Notes under the pieces: model-generated | What the model saw: the letters and a program-made list of their open reading frames with translations, nothing else | What the model was told of the DNA's origin: nothing | Database searches by the model: none | Position numbers and translations under genes: made by a program | In this document: positions 23,550 to 34,862 of the stretch, in pieces | How the letters are laid out: each line of letters opens with the position of its first letter | Numbering within the stretch: position 1 is the stretch's first letter | Origin: Berberis thunbergii | Taxonomy: Eukaryota; Streptophyta; Magnoliopsida; Ranunculales; Berberidaceae | Assembly: GCA_003290165.1 (NCBI GenBank) | Contig: QNQO01000550.1 | Location: forward strand, 372,001 to 436,000 | Direction of reading: 5' to 3' | DNA length: 64,000 nt

Positions 23550-24216
23550 TGATGATACATAAAAATGGTCACACCCCCGAGCCATACACGTGTCATGATG
23601 ATTTTGAGGAATTACGGGCCCTAGCATCATCCCAACGCTGATTCGGCCCAAGCGATTTTAAGCCTGCCCAATTTAGCCTCCAAACGGGCCCAAATTCTTA
23701 CAGCATGCTAGACCCACGCATCTCACAGCTACCCTTAATAGCCATAAGTCCTACTAAGGCAAGTATCTCGAGGATCAGCTTCAGACGGGCAACTGCAGCG
23801 GCTCTCTGCTTCCAACTAGGAAGCAAATACCAGAGTACATTCCACACAGGGAATCTTCCTTCCTCGGATTGCTCTCATATTGGAAACTATCTCCCGCGTA
23901 TCTAGGAACACAAGGCTAACAAGGAACTTCTCTAATATAGCACGACTCCTAATTATATAAGGATATCCACGAATATCTCTTTCCTAAACTACGCCTTCGA
24001 TGGCCTGGTAGAAACATGACTCCTTGCACTATAAATAAGACATAAAGTTAGTAATCTAAGGTACGCTACAAATTTCTTGTTTACAGCATTACGCCTTTCT
24101 CAAATCCTTGTCTGACTTTAGCATCGGCCACCACAATGGTGGTCTGTGGCTTACGTTCGTTACTTTGTAGGTCAGGAGGACTAGGTTAAAGCAGGGAGAG
24201 GAAAATGACTGCATCA
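23550..24216 (+). repeat. 5' LTR of the Tat element
   Basis: 667 bp with TG...CA ends. A TATA box (TATAAATA at 24030-24037) lies about 185 bp before the LTR end. Related LTRs occur, inverted, at 42051-42335 and 58772-59958. Confidence 0.9.
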
Positions 24217-24217
24217 G

Positions 24218-24237
24218 TTTGGCATCGACCGTGGGGA
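24218..24237 (+). promoter_or_regulatory. Primer-binding site of the Tat element
   Basis: TTTGGCATCGACCGTGGGGA follows the LTR end by one base. The form (TTTGGC..., GGGGA) is that of a tRNA 3'-end complement, but I cannot name the tRNA with confidence. Confidence 0.7.
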
Positions 24238-24291
24238 TGAAAAAGTTCCTAACTTTTCCACTGGCATCATCTCCATTTGAAACACTGAGAG

Positions 24292-24800
24292 ATGGTAACC
24301 ACTAGATCACAACTAGGAAAGAGCAAAAGGAAGCGTCGAGCGCTAAGCCTAGCACCGCTTCATCACCCCCGATGACGCGAGTAATGCAGGAACGCCAAGT
24401 TGGCGCTCCTAAAACAGTACATCGGGCTTTGTCAATAATTTAGACGCCCACATCAATGAAGCAAAGGCCTAATGAGACACTGAAGGTGTATTTAACCCAC
24501 TTTAACAATGAATTAACCACTGTCAATGTGTGCAACGACACGACAGTCGTCTCAGCTTTCATTAATGGACTGCGGAAAGGAGAGTTCTACAACTTTCTGA
24601 CTCTAGACCCTCCGGCAAACATGGCAGACTTGACAGAGGAAGCACAGAGCTTCATTGCCCTAGGAAAAGAATGGGTAGCCCGAAGAGAACCGAATCCAGG
24701 GAGCAATCAGTCAAATGAGAGCTTCATCAAGTCCATTCCGAAACCGAACTGTCCAACAGGTCTAGAAAGAAGGCCTTTCGGGGTCTCTAAACCTAGGTAA
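24292..24800 (+). pseudogene. Internally deleted gypsy gag
   Basis: It starts MVTTRSQLGKSKRKRRAL, the same start motif as the minus-strand Tat relative at 58700. It then jumps at about 24430 into the C-terminal half of Retrotrans_gag (ETLKVYLTHFNNELTTVNVC). The N-terminal half of the domain, present in the 57500-57340 relative, is missing. A stop follows at 24798. Confidence 0.75.
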
Positions 24801-24939
24801 CACCCAGCGAGTGCTTACTACCGCATGATCCACAGTGAGCCGCCTCTGTGCCACTGTTATTTACTGAAGAAGACCTTTAGGGTTTATAGCTCCCGCATAA
24901 TGACACCCTAGTGGTGACAATTTCCCTAGCTAGCTGGAA

Positions 24940-25683
24940 GTAAGAAGATCCTTAGTAGACACAAGGAGCTCAATGAACATCATGTTTCTCCATACATTTT
25001 GCCATATGCAGCTAAAGGAGATGGCATTGACCCCTGATAATCGCCCGGTGGTTGACTTCAGCGGTGAAAGACGGTTCCCGGTGGGGAAGATATAGCTGAC
25101 AACAGCAACAGGAAGGGTACTGGCTCAAAAAACCTTGTTCCAAGAATTCATAGTAATCGACGTGCCCTCGGCATATAATGCGGTCCTGAGAAGACCCTGG
25201 ATACACCAGATGGGAGCGACAGTCTCAATTCTACATCAATGTGTAAAGTACCCAACGAACCAAGCAGTCGATACATTGAGAGAGGACCAAATAGCGGTCA
25301 GAGAATGCCAGTACACAGCAACCCTGCCACTCGGCGACTCTCAATCAGCGGCCAGCCCAACAGTTAAGATGACCCTCCATTCTGCCCGAAGCACAGAAGG
25401 GGAACAACGGGCCTCGAACTACGAGGCACCAGTAAGCCCTCAAGACAGGCCCAATGTCGGACAACCAGAGGAAGAGACAGTAACCATCTATCTTGATAGC
25501 CCTCATAATAACAAGGTTATCCAGATTGGTTCTCGCTTGAACGAAGAATTGATAAAACAACTCACTATGATGCTACAACGTAACCAGGACATCTTCACTT
25601 GGACCATGCAGGACATGGTGGGGATCGACCCATCAATTAATCACTCATCACCTAGAGGCGGACCCTTCGAGGAAAACCATTAG
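24940..25683 (+). pseudogene. Gypsy protease region
   Basis: The aspartic protease active-site motif is VDTRSSMNIMF at about 24955-24987, where Gly of the D-T/S-G triad is Arg. The downstream core FIVIDVPSAYNAVLRRPWIH (25141-25200) is typical of plant gypsy protease. A linker (25380-25680) ends with INHSSPRGGPFEENH. The protease should be inactive. Confidence 0.8.
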
Positions 25684-25689
25684 GCAAAA

Positions 25690-26900
25690 GAAAAGGCCCG
25701 TAGCCCTAGAAAGGAACGCGGTCATAAATGAGGGTACAATACTTACTCAATGTCGGCATGATAAAGAAAACACGATATCCCATTTGCTGGCAAACACCGT
25801 TCTTGTAAAAAAGAAAAATAGGAAGTGGAGAGTATGTGTGGATTATACTGGCCTAAACAAAGCCTGCCCAAAGGATAGCTTTGAGCACGAATTACTCAGA
25901 TTCATGTATGCCTACAGGCTACAATCAAATATTGATGCACCCCCTAGATCAAGAGAAAATCTGTTTCGAAACAGAGAGGGGAATATACTGCTATAGGGTG
26001 ATGCCATTCAGCTTTAAGAACGCAGGCGTTACGTACCAATGACTGATCAAACGAATGTTCAAGGAATGAATCAGCAGAAACATGGAGGTTTATAAAAACG
26101 ACATGCTAGTCAAAAGCCTCCGCAGCCCCGACCAAGTGCCTGACCTCACCAAAGCGTTCGACCAACTCAGAAAATATCATATGAAGCTCAACCCACAGAA
26201 GTGCACTTTCATAATCGAGTCTAGAAAATTCCTAGGTTATATTGTTAACAAAAGAGGAATCGAAGCCAATGCAAAAGAGATTCTAGCTTTTATCAACTTG
26301 TAAGCCTCGGCCAACATCAGAGACGTTCAGAGCCTGACTGGGAGGGTAGCAGCTCTCAACAAAGTTATATCAAAATCATCTGACAAATGCCTTCATTTCT
26401 TTAAGATACTAAGAAGGAGCAAAGGATTTTCTTGGAATGAATAGTGCGAACAAGCCTTTCAAAGCTTGAAAGCATACTTGGGGAGTCAAGAGCTACTCTC
26501 GAAGCCTACGACAGGGGAAACACTCTACCTATACTTGTCTGTTTCCAAACACGCTGTCAGCTTAGCTCTCATATGAGATGACTACGGGATCCAAAAACCT
26601 GTATATTAAACCAACAACCTTCGTTGAAGTGGAGGCGCACTACCCGAGCCTAGAAAAGTTGGCTTAGGCACTAGTCATATCCTCTAGAAAGCTAAGGTCG
26701 TATTTTCAGGCCTACAACATAACGATCCTGACCAAGCATCCACTTTGATCGGTATTACATAAACCCGAGCTATCGGGTAGAATGGTTAAATGGTCAGTCG
26801 AGCTCGGGAAATTTGACATAAACTACATTCCAAGAACCGCCATCAAAGCCCAGGCACTAACATATTTCATTGTCGAGTTTACAGGTGGAGAAGAGCTTAA
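25690..26900 (+). pseudogene. Gypsy RT and RNase H, inactive
   Basis: RT motifs include RKWRVCVDYTGLNKACPKD (about 25812-25870). After a short deletion comes HELLRFMYAY. The catalytic YxDD box is degraded to VYKNDMLVKS at 26085-26112, so the first Asp is Asn. KLNPQKCTFIIESRKFLGY lies near 26190-26240. RNase H follows at about 26450-26760 (FQSLKAYLGSQELLSKP, LYLYLSVSKHAVSLAL). Stops and shifts occur at 25682, 25994, 26302 and 26442. Confidence 0.85.
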
Positions 26901-26911
26901 GGTAGACCACT

Positions 26912-28627
26912 AGCCCCCGGATTTAGATGTCCCATTGTGGACCTTGCACTGCGACGGGTACTTGACTAGGAGGGCAAGCGGAGTTGGGATCAAACTACGT
27001 TCCCCCAGCGGCTTCACCCTCGAGAAGGCAGTCAGGTTCAGCTTCCCTGCCTCAAATAACGAAGTCGAATATGAAGCCCTCCTACTCGACCTAGAGCTAG
27101 CATTAGGGATCGGAATAGATCGCCTAACGGCATCAATGATTCAAGATTGGTAGTCAACCAAGTCAAAGGGGATTTCAACAGAAAAGACCCCCACATGCAA
27201 GCCTATCGCGACAAGGTGCTTGACATAATGGGAAGGTTCAAAAGCTGCAAACTCATACAGTGCCCCCGAGACGACAATAAAATAGCCGACAAGCTAGCCA
27301 AAAAAGCCTTAGCCTCCGACGAAGTCTCCAGCGACCTCACTAAATATCAAGAGCAATCGAACCTCAATGAAAAAGAAAATATAGATATTTGTGCCGAGGA
27401 AACACAACCAAATTGGATGACTCCGATACTGGAATACATAGCAATCGAAATCCTACCAACCGAGACGATCAAAGCAAGAAGACTAAAATACATAGCAGCG
27501 AGGTACACTCTCCTAAATGACAAATTATATAGGAGATCAATGACAGGACCCCTGCTCCGATGTCTAGCACATTTGGAGGCAAGTAGGTCCTGGGTAGGAT
27601 CCATGGCACTATATGCGAGAACCACCAGAGCGGGAGAACCCTCACCCTATAGCCCTAACTCTAGGGTATTATTGGTCGACTATGCAACGAGATGCCAAAG
27701 TTATTGTCCACAAATGCGACAAATGTCAGAGGTTCGCACCATACACGCATATTCCAGTCCAGCGACTAACTCCGATGACTAGTCCATGGTCGTTCACACA
27801 ATGGGGATTGGACATTGTCGGACCACTCTCGACATCAACTGGTAAAAAGTTCATTCTTGTGGCCGTTGACTACTTCACCAAGTGGGTCGAGGTCGAGCCC
27901 CTATCCAAAATAGGGCAGGTCCAGATAGAGAAATTCATATGGACCTCCATCGTCTGTAGATTTGGCATCCCCAGAATATTGGTCAACAACAACGTAACTC
28001 AGTTCGAAGGTAGTAAGGTTAAGAAATTGTGCAAAAACTTGAAGATCAATCAACACTTCTCATCGCCGGGGGCACCGCCAAGCCAACGGCCAAGTAGAGG
28101 TCACCAACCGAATAATCCTCAAGGCCATCAAAAGAAAGCTTGACGTGGCCAAAGCTACCAGGGATACTCTGGGCGTATTGGACAACTAAAAGAGTCCCTA
28201 ACTAATAGACACCTTTCGCCCTAACATACGGATCAGAAGCTATGGTTTCGGTAGAACTCAAGGTGCCAACATTCCGAATGGAGGAGTTCAGACTAGACGA
28301 CAACGATGAAGCCTTGCGCGTAGGGCTAGGGCTCCTCGACGAAAAGCGAGATCTAGCCTCTGCCAAGATAACAACCTACCACCAGCAAATGGAGCAATAT
28401 TACAACAAAAAGGTCAAACCACGCGAGTTCAAGGTGGGGGATTGGGTGCTCATAAAGACCCAATAGAACACCAAGGAAGCCGGTGTGGGAAAGCTAAACG
28501 CAAACTGGGAAGGACCTTACAGAGTTACCAAGGTCAACTGGCCAGGAACATATTGGCTGGAAGATGCAGACGACGACGGGCTTAAACGACCATGGAATGT
28601 AAAGCAACTCAAAAAATATTATCATTA
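26912..28627 (+). pseudogene. Second RNase H and integrase of the Tat element
   Basis: The archaeal-type RNase H runs from LWTLHCDGYLTRRASGVGIK (26935) to VNQVKGDF and NKIADKLAKKAL (27310). The integrase contains HKCDKCQRFAP (27700-27735), the catalytic-core LDIVGPLSTSTGKKFILVAV and YFTKWVEVEPL. The second catalytic Asp box, usually TDNGTQF, reads NNNVTQF near 27990, so Asp is lost. A C-terminal part (VGDWVLIKTQ, then WEGPYRVTKV) ends at 28627. Frame breaks occur near 27150, 27610 and 28070-28240. Confidence 0.85.
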
Positions 28628-28687
28628 AAATATTTTTTTTACCAAAACTTCCATCGTTGTCCGTTACAACCCTCGACCAGCCTAAAG

Positions 28688-29480
28688 CCTAGTCCACTGC
28701 GCACGACCATGATGCTCAAGGAAGTGGGAGTCTAGTTAGTACTGGTTCGCTGATGTCAACGACTCGCCAAGGAATCATTGCTCTCAAAATAGATAATGAT
28801 TGTCGAACTTGCCAAGTAAGTTTAGTTAGTTCGTGAATGATGACGACAGCTTTTGGTGCCCAATTCCTAGTCCGAAGCTCACAGGTAGATGGTCGAGGAA
28901 GTCGGAGTCTAGTCAGCACTTGTCCCCTGATGACGACGACTCACCAAGGGATCATTGTTCTCAAAACAGACAATGATCGCTGAACTTTTAGGTAAGCTTA
29001 GTTAGTTCATGACTGATGACGATGGCTTCTGGTGCCCAAAGCCTAGTCCGCTGCGCGTGCTACGACAATCAAGGAAGTGGGAGTCTAGTCAACGCTTATC
29101 AGCTGATGATGACAACTCGTCAAGGGTTCATTTATCTCAAAACAAACAATGATGGCCGAACTTGCCAGGTAAGCTTAGTCAGTTTGCAAGCTTCCGGTGC
29201 CTAAAGCCTAGTCTGTTGCACGTGATCCACGACGGCCGAGGAAGTGTGAGTCTATAGTCAGTGTTTGTCTGCTGATGACGACTACTCCCAAGGGATCATT
29301 GCTATCAAAACAGACAATGATGGTCGAGCTTACCTGGTAAGCTTAGTCAGTTCGTGACTTATGAAAACAACTTTTGGTGCCCAACGCCTACTTCGCCTAG
29401 TGCGAGCAACAACGACCGAAGAAATATGAGCATAGTCGGTGCTTGTCCGCCAATGATTTAGGAAGTCATTACAGACAATG
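28688..29480 (+). repeat. Tandem repeat in the 3' region of the Tat element
   Basis: About four and a half direct units begin CCTAGTCC or CCTAGTCT at 28688, 28866, 29042, 29207 and 29387 (spacing 178, 176, 165, 180 bp). Each contains GGAAGT..GAGTCTA, GGGATCATT and GCTTAGTYAGTT blocks. Variable tandem repeats between integrase and 3' LTR are a known trait of Tat elements and a source of satellites. Confidence 0.85.
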
Positions 29481-29705
29481 AATGAGGGAGCCTGGTCAAC
29501 CCCTGACCAACGATGATTTTTGCTGGTTAACCCCTAATCTGTCACAAGGTCAACAACAACAACCCGAAGTAGCAATATATTTTGAATACAAACTCTACAG
29601 TTCACAAAGCAACTAAAGTAAACATGACAACATGGGGCAAAACAACGCTTTCGTTCAAAATATATATCTATATATTGTACATCTAGGAAAGGACTTACAA
29701 TCAAT

Positions 29706-30831
29706 TTAAGGAGAAGCATCCTCCTCATCAGTTAGTCTAGCGGCGCTAGAGCCTTCCCCTCGATTAATCGATCCAAAGGCAGCCCTTCTGTAGCGACCAA
29801 AATCAAGGTCAATAGCGGCGTGCTCTTCTCTAATAAGCTCAAGAAGCTCCAGTCTACCCCGAATAACCTCGAACGAGATTAATGATCTCCTGCCTGACGC
29901 GTCAAAGTCCACTGCACCCAACAAGGCTGCATAGTGCGAATGCTCCTTCGCTAGCAACCGTTTTGCCCTTAGAACGCGGCGAAGCCCCTTATCAACTGCG
30001 GCCTCCAGTTGCCGCCGCCCGGTCAGAAGACCACCTGTCCACGGTCACATCCAGGCACTTTAATTCGACCCTTGCCTCAGCTCAGCACGAGCTGATGCCA
30101 AATCAAGGGGAGTGGCCCCCCTGATAGAGGTTTGACCGCAAAGATGTCGCATGTGTAGACCGCAACATACCAAGGGGAGTGGCCCCCCTGATAGAGGTTT
30201 GACTTTTCCTCAAAACAACGATGAGAGGTACATTCGCCTCCAAGTCAGCAAGCCTGGAAAGGCTGGGCAGAGCTAAACTTCTCTTCCTCATGCGACGAGC
30301 AACCACCCTCCCAGCCAGTGAACCTGACACAGGGCGAGCTCTATGAGAACATCGCAGCAACTCGCTGCATAAGACATTGCCTAGCATTATGACCTCCTCA
30401 ATGGATTTCAAAAGAAGCTTGAGAAACTCCCTCTCTATCTGCTTCTTCTTCCTCGCTGAGAGACAGAATGAAAAACCTCCCTGAAACAAAAAATACGCTA
30501 GAACCAGCATCGCAGAAGGGACATACAAAAATATGCATGCACCAACAACCAAGAAACACACCGAGATCAAATTGAAAGTATCGAGACAATCTACGACTCT
30601 CAAGCTTGAAGTAACTGGATTCCGTCAAAGCCAAGATTCGATGCTTCTCCCAAGATTCAGCATTGTCTATCGTCGATTGCAAACAAGAAAGACATTTTAG
30701 CATGCAGATTCCCCTGGGGTCCAATCGAGCCTTTGTCATGTGATGGATCACCGATGGGGTCAAACGGTGGTCAACATCATGAGCCTTCAGGAGAACGGAT
30801 CCATGAGGGAAAGTTCAACGTTGTCAGCCAT
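29706..30831 (-). CDS. Antisense ORF region of the Tat element
   Basis: Open stretches on the strand opposite to pol lie between the tandem repeats and the 3' LTR. The likely start is MADNVELSLMDPF at 30831, about 77 bp after a TATAAATA on the same strand (30915-30908). Downstream pieces include EEEEADREGVSQASFEIH, RRMRKRSLALPSLSRLADLE (30320-30230) and RLELLELIREEHAAIDLDFG near 29850. Frames change several times, so it is either spliced or broken. Antisense genes at this place are known in Grande-like Tat elements. The plus-strand relatives are at 42586 and 54740. The function is unknown. Confidence 0.5.
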
Positions 30832-31065
30832 CAATGAAAAGAACAAATACCACGGCTCAAAAAAATAGCACAAATAGGAATGAGGAAATCCTCTTCAGTA
30901 CGGTAAATATTTATAGGGAAGGCAAATCGCACTTTCCCTCCTTGAGCAGTCACGTATCCATTAAATCTCATGTGCTGCTCGAAACAAATGCTTCCAGTCC
31001 AATCATCATGCCGATACAGTTGCCCTTTCAAAGAGTCAGTGGACCGCTTAACACCCCATTAACTC

Positions 31066-31082
31066 GGGGGGGGGGGAGTAGC
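31066..31082 (+). other. Polypurine tract of the Tat element
   Basis: A run of eleven or more G followed by AGTAGC sits directly before the 3' LTR and would prime plus-strand synthesis. The same place in the minus relatives reads GCTACTCCCCCC (42336). Confidence 0.8.
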
Positions 31083-31762
31083 TGATGATACATAAAAACG
31101 GTCACGCCCCTGAGCCACACACATGTCATGATGATCTCGAGGAATTAAAGGACCCAGCATCAGCCTAACACTGATCTTGCCTAAACGGTTTTAAGCCCAC
31201 CCAATTCGGTTCGCCAGACGGGCTCGAACTCTTACAGCATGCTAGGCCCACGCGTCTCACAATTATCCTCAATACCCATAAGTCCTACTAAAACAAGTAT
31301 GTCGATGATCAACTTCAGTCGGGCAACTACAACAGCTCTCTGCTTTTAACTAGGAAACAAATACCAAAGTACATTCCACACAAGGAATCTTTATTCTATG
31401 GATTGCTTTTGTATTGGGAACTATCTCCCGTGTATCTAGGAGCACAAAGCTAACAAGGAACTTCTCTTTTACAGCACGACTCCTAATTAGAGAAGGATCT
31501 CCACGAAGATATTCTTCCTAAACTACACATTTGATGGCCTGGTAAAACCATGACTCCTTACACTATAAATAAAACATGAGGTTGGTAAGCTAAGGTACAC
31601 TACAAATTTCTTGCTTACAGCATTACGTTTTCCTTGGATCCTTGCCTGACTTTAGCATCAGAATGTCATCGGCCACCACAACGATGGTCCGTGGCTCACT
31701 TGTGTTACTTGTGCAGGTCAGCGAGACTAAGTCAAAGTAGGGAACGAAAAAAGATTGCATCA
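31083..31762 (+). repeat. 3' LTR of the Tat element
   Basis: 680 bp, co-linear with the 5' LTR. TATAAATA lies at about 31564. The two LTRs differ visibly by many substitutions, so the insertion is not recent. Confidence 0.9.
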
Positions 31763-31767
31763 GCATC

Positions 31768-32035
31768 CATTAAGAGGCATCATGCTTCCACTGAAAAGTG
31801 AAAATGGGCTCAAATCTGTCCAATTTTTGGTAGGGGATTTAGAGTTTGTAGTATGCAACTTTTTATTGTTATATTTTGTGGAACACAAATAATTTGAAAA
31901 GGTTAATGAAAGTTAGGAAATGGAGCAGCTTCACCTTGGTTACTCCGTCGTTAGTCATTTGCTCTTTTGGTGCAATTTAGGGAACTGTTTTTTTCTTTTT
32001 AGCTGGATGTCTTATTCTTATTTTTGGTATGTTTG
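31768..32035. other. Unassigned flank
   Basis: No feature recognised. Probably continues the sequence interrupted by the gypsy element. Confidence 0.3.
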
Positions 32036-32045
32036 ATATGTGGAT

Positions 32046-32161
32046 TTTTCTTTTATTTTTTCCCTTAACCCTCCCACCCCAAATGCCGCCGGCTGGATTC
32101 GACCCTGTGACCTAGTATACCATTCGCCACTGCTCAACCGCTGAGCCATCACACCTTTGGC
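32046..32161 (-). mobile_element. tRNA-derived SINE
   Basis: On the minus strand it starts with a tRNA-like head. Box A is TGGCTCAGCGGTTGAG (32148-32133) and box B is GGGTCGAATCC (32105-32095), the internal RNA polymerase III promoter. It ends in an A-rich tail (GGGAAAAAATAAAAGAAAAA). It is flanked by a 10-bp target duplication ATATGTGGAT (32036-32045 and 32162-32171). At about 116 bp it is short for a plant SINE, so it may lack part of the body. Confidence 0.8.
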
Positions 32162-32171
32162 ATATGTGGAT

Positions 32172-32490
32172 ATTTATTCTTTATTGTCTTTTTGATATGT
32201 TTTGCAGGCGTGAAGATATAGTTCATTGGTACATATTCCCAGCCTTTTGAAGATGGTAACATTGCGTTGCAATTGCTATCATCCTACGTACATGGTTGGA
32301 TTCTATTTACTAATATGATTATGAAAAACCATGTATTGACTTATTTTGGATTTTATGTACTGTATTGATGAGACTTATTTTGTGTTGACAATTGCACTTT
32401 TATATACATGGTTGGATTGTATTAATGTTGATGAGATTTGTATATAGTTGGATTCTATTTACTATTGCACTTTTATATAGTTTGATTTTG
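32172..32490. other. Unassigned sequence
   Basis: AT-rich with loose repeats (GATGAGACTTATTTTG, GTTGGATT, ATTGCACTTTTATATA several times). Nothing coding. Confidence 0.35.
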
Positions 32491-32960
32491 TTTACTATTG
32501 CACTTTTTAATAGCAGGTACAGATTGCAAATACGTAAAGCTAAAAACAAATTTTGCTAAGACTTTTAATAGCATTTTCGAAGTGTCATGAGTAATTAATT
32601 AAAATCTTTCTAAAATTGTTGTAGATAACTGTCACAATATTTTATAAATGTTGTAAAAGAAATTACAACAGTGTACAAACTATATGACAACATTTTATAA
32701 GCACTACTAAAGAAGTTAACATTTTATAAACGCTACTAAAGAAGTTACAACAACGTAAAAAAGTATACAACCACATTTTATAAATGCTATTACAGGATTT
32801 ACCATGTCTCAGAAATGATATTAAAAGTGCACTTTTAATAGTGTTCCAAAAACACTATAATAGAGCTGTTAAAACCCTATAATGGAAATCAAATAAAATT
32901 GCCCCTAGAATGGAAACTCAAACTATATATATGTTAGAAATTGAAGGAGTTGTTAAAACC
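32491..32960. repeat. Subterminal-like repeat cluster
   Basis: ACATTTTATAA plus GCTACTAAAGAAGTTA motifs recur at least four times (32640-32790), with TTTTAATAGC / TTTTAATAGT and CTATAATAGAG motifs around them. This resembles transposon subterminal repeats and shares TTTTAATAGC with 22084. No terminus is visible. Confidence 0.4.
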
Positions 32961-33306
32961 CTATAAAAGTCGTTCTAGAATTACAGATTTATTAGAATCA
33001 ATAAAACTGAAAATGTCGTTATACTTTGGTTTACCAACACTATTTTATCTAGTTTACGTGAAAACAATTTGTTTAATAGTTTCCTGGTGGATGATAGTTC
33101 ATTCCATTACAAGCTTCTTTCTTTTTAATTGTAAAACACAAATAATTGCTAATACATTTAACAAGTATAACGAGTAAAATTGACATTCGCCCTCCAACAA
33201 CAAAAATGGACAAGGGGATTTATGAACAATAATCCGCAGATGAACCTCCGCCCTCCCTTCCTGCCCCAGATCATCCCTCCCCTTTACCGCCCTAGATCCG
33301 CCCTCC
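32961..33306. other. Probable 5' leader of LINE-A copy B
   Basis: From about 33180 the sequence is pyrimidine-rich (repeated CCGCCCTCCC). It continues in the same style after the Copia insertion at 38355, which suggests one leader split by Copia. Confidence 0.4.
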
Positions 33307-33311
33307 CCTCC

Positions 33312-33551
33312 TATTGGAGTTAGTTAGATTTACTCCTGTAAATCGTTTCTTAATAGTTATGCAAAGTCTGTTGTAAATATCTGTTTTGACTCATAATTCA
33401 TTGTAGCCACATCAGCTTGACATATATTTAAAGGCTTGTATTGTACATCGGAGAATTGATTCAATACACAGAAATTTCTCAATCATGTGTTCTACTCTCA
33501 TATTCTCTATTTCCATTGTTTCATCTTCAATTCTCTGTTTGTAATTTCACA
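33312..33551 (+). repeat. 5' LTR of the plus-strand Copia
   Basis: 240 bp, TATTGGAGTTAG to TTTCACA (TG mutated to TA at the first position). It contains a TATA-like TATATTTAAAGG at about 33422. Confidence 0.9.
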
Positions 33552-33563
33552 TGGTATCAAAGC
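33552..33563 (+). promoter_or_regulatory. Primer-binding site of the plus-strand Copia
   Basis: TGGTATCAAAGC, one mismatch from the usual TGGTATCAGAGC complement of initiator tRNA-Met, directly after the LTR. Confidence 0.9.
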
Positions 33564-33743
33564 ATTCTTGAGCTAAGTCTCTTTGATTCATTCCTCACTC
33601 CTCGTTTGTTTTTCATTTTGTGTGAGATTCGATTTCTCTATATTTGGTTTATTTAATCTTAGATCATCTGAGATTTTCTTTCTTGATCATTAAGAGTGAG
33701 CACCTAAGGTGTTTGAAAAAAATCCACTGAAGACTCTTGAGAC

Positions 33744-34862
33744 ATGGCTGGAACAGATTGTTTAGATCCTTATTAACTTCATCCATCTGATCATCCAAGG
33801 ATGTTATTGGTGTCCAAAGAGTTTACTGGTAAGAGTTTTCCTTCATGGCGAAGAGGGATGTTGATTGCTTTATCGGCCAAAAATAAGCTTGGCTTCATTG
33901 ATGGAACATACAAGAAGCCTGCAGAAACTTCAGCAGATTTCTCTAAATGGTGAAAATGCAATGATATGGTAATTTCATGGATCCTTAACGTTCTTGAGAA
34001 AGATATTACTGAAAGTGTGATATATGTGGATTCAACCCACGATGTGTGGAAGGAATTGAATGATAGATATGGTCAAGCAAATGGACCTAAGCTGTTTCAA
34101 TTACAGAAAGAAATGTGTTCGATCTCTCAAGGCTCAAGAAATATTGCCGGTTATTTAACATCTGTCAAAAGACATTGGGACGAGTTGAATTCTGTCATCT
34201 CCTTGCCAATGTGCACATGTAATGCCTCTATAGCTCTAGCTAAACATGAGCAAGATCATAAATTGATGCAGTTCCTGATGGGTCTGAATGAGGAATACAA
34301 GACCATCAGAGGGAACCTCTTGATGCTTGAGCCTTTACCAACAATTGCTCAGGCATATTCCATCTTATTTCAGGAGGAAAAACAAAGAGAAGTCTCTGCT
34401 GCAAGTAAATTTCTAGCTAATTCTGCTTCTTTTAATGCAAATAGTTACAAAGGGGGCCAACAACAACATAAACCTCAATACAATTTCAAGATGGAAAGGA
34501 ATGATTCAAAGAGAACTAATGTGTCTTGCAAGTATTGTAAGAAACCAGGACACACTATTGAGCAATGTTACAAGTTGCAGAACAAAGAAAAGTCTAAAAG
34601 GATTGCTGCTAATGTTGAAATTGTGACATCTGATGGTGGACAGAACAAGTTGCAGAACTCAGTTGGTGTGTTGCCTAGATTCACGCAGGACCAATGTAAC
34701 CAGTTAATGGTTTTGTTGAGCAACAAGCAGAATGATAAGATTGACACTAAAACTGTTGGTGTGGCTTTGGCGAACTTTGCAGGTAACCTTACTAGTACTT
34801 CCATAAATTTTGAAGGTTTAGCTACTTGTTTCAGTTGCACTTCACCTTCCTCTTTCAAAACC
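33744..34862 (+). pseudogene. Copia gag with zinc knuckle
   Basis: It starts MAGTDCLDPY, then a stop (about 33774). In frame follows VSKEFTGKSFPSWRRGMLIA and the gag core (YVDSTHDVWKELNDRYGQAN; DHKLMQFLMGLNEEYKTI). A second stop sits near 33952. The CCHC knuckle CKYCKKPGHTIEQC is at about 34528-34569. The open part 33966-34865 is almost intact, so few mutations separate it from a working gag. Confidence 0.88.

Larger units (their letters stand above)
23550..31762 (+). mobile_element. Ty3/gypsy retrotransposon, Tat type
   Basis: Two LTRs (23550-24216 and 31083-31762), beginning TGATGATACATAAAAA and ending GCATCA. They are flanked by ACATC / GCATC (4 of 5 bases). Order: primer site, gag, protease, RT, RNase H, a second archaeal-type RNase H, integrase, tandem repeats, antisense ORF, G-rich polypurine tract. 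The extra RNase H between RNase H and integrase is the mark of the Tat clade. Coding is disrupted, with lost catalytic residues. Its base composition is more GC-rich than its surroundings. Confidence 0.9.

Noticed and set aside
28688..29480. CRISPR-like array
   Set aside because: The whole 165-180 bp unit is repeated, with no spacer structure, inside a plant retroelement.
32095..32150. tRNA gene on the minus strand
   Set aside because: Box A and box B are present but no cloverleaf can be folded convincingly. An A tail and target duplication show a SINE instead.
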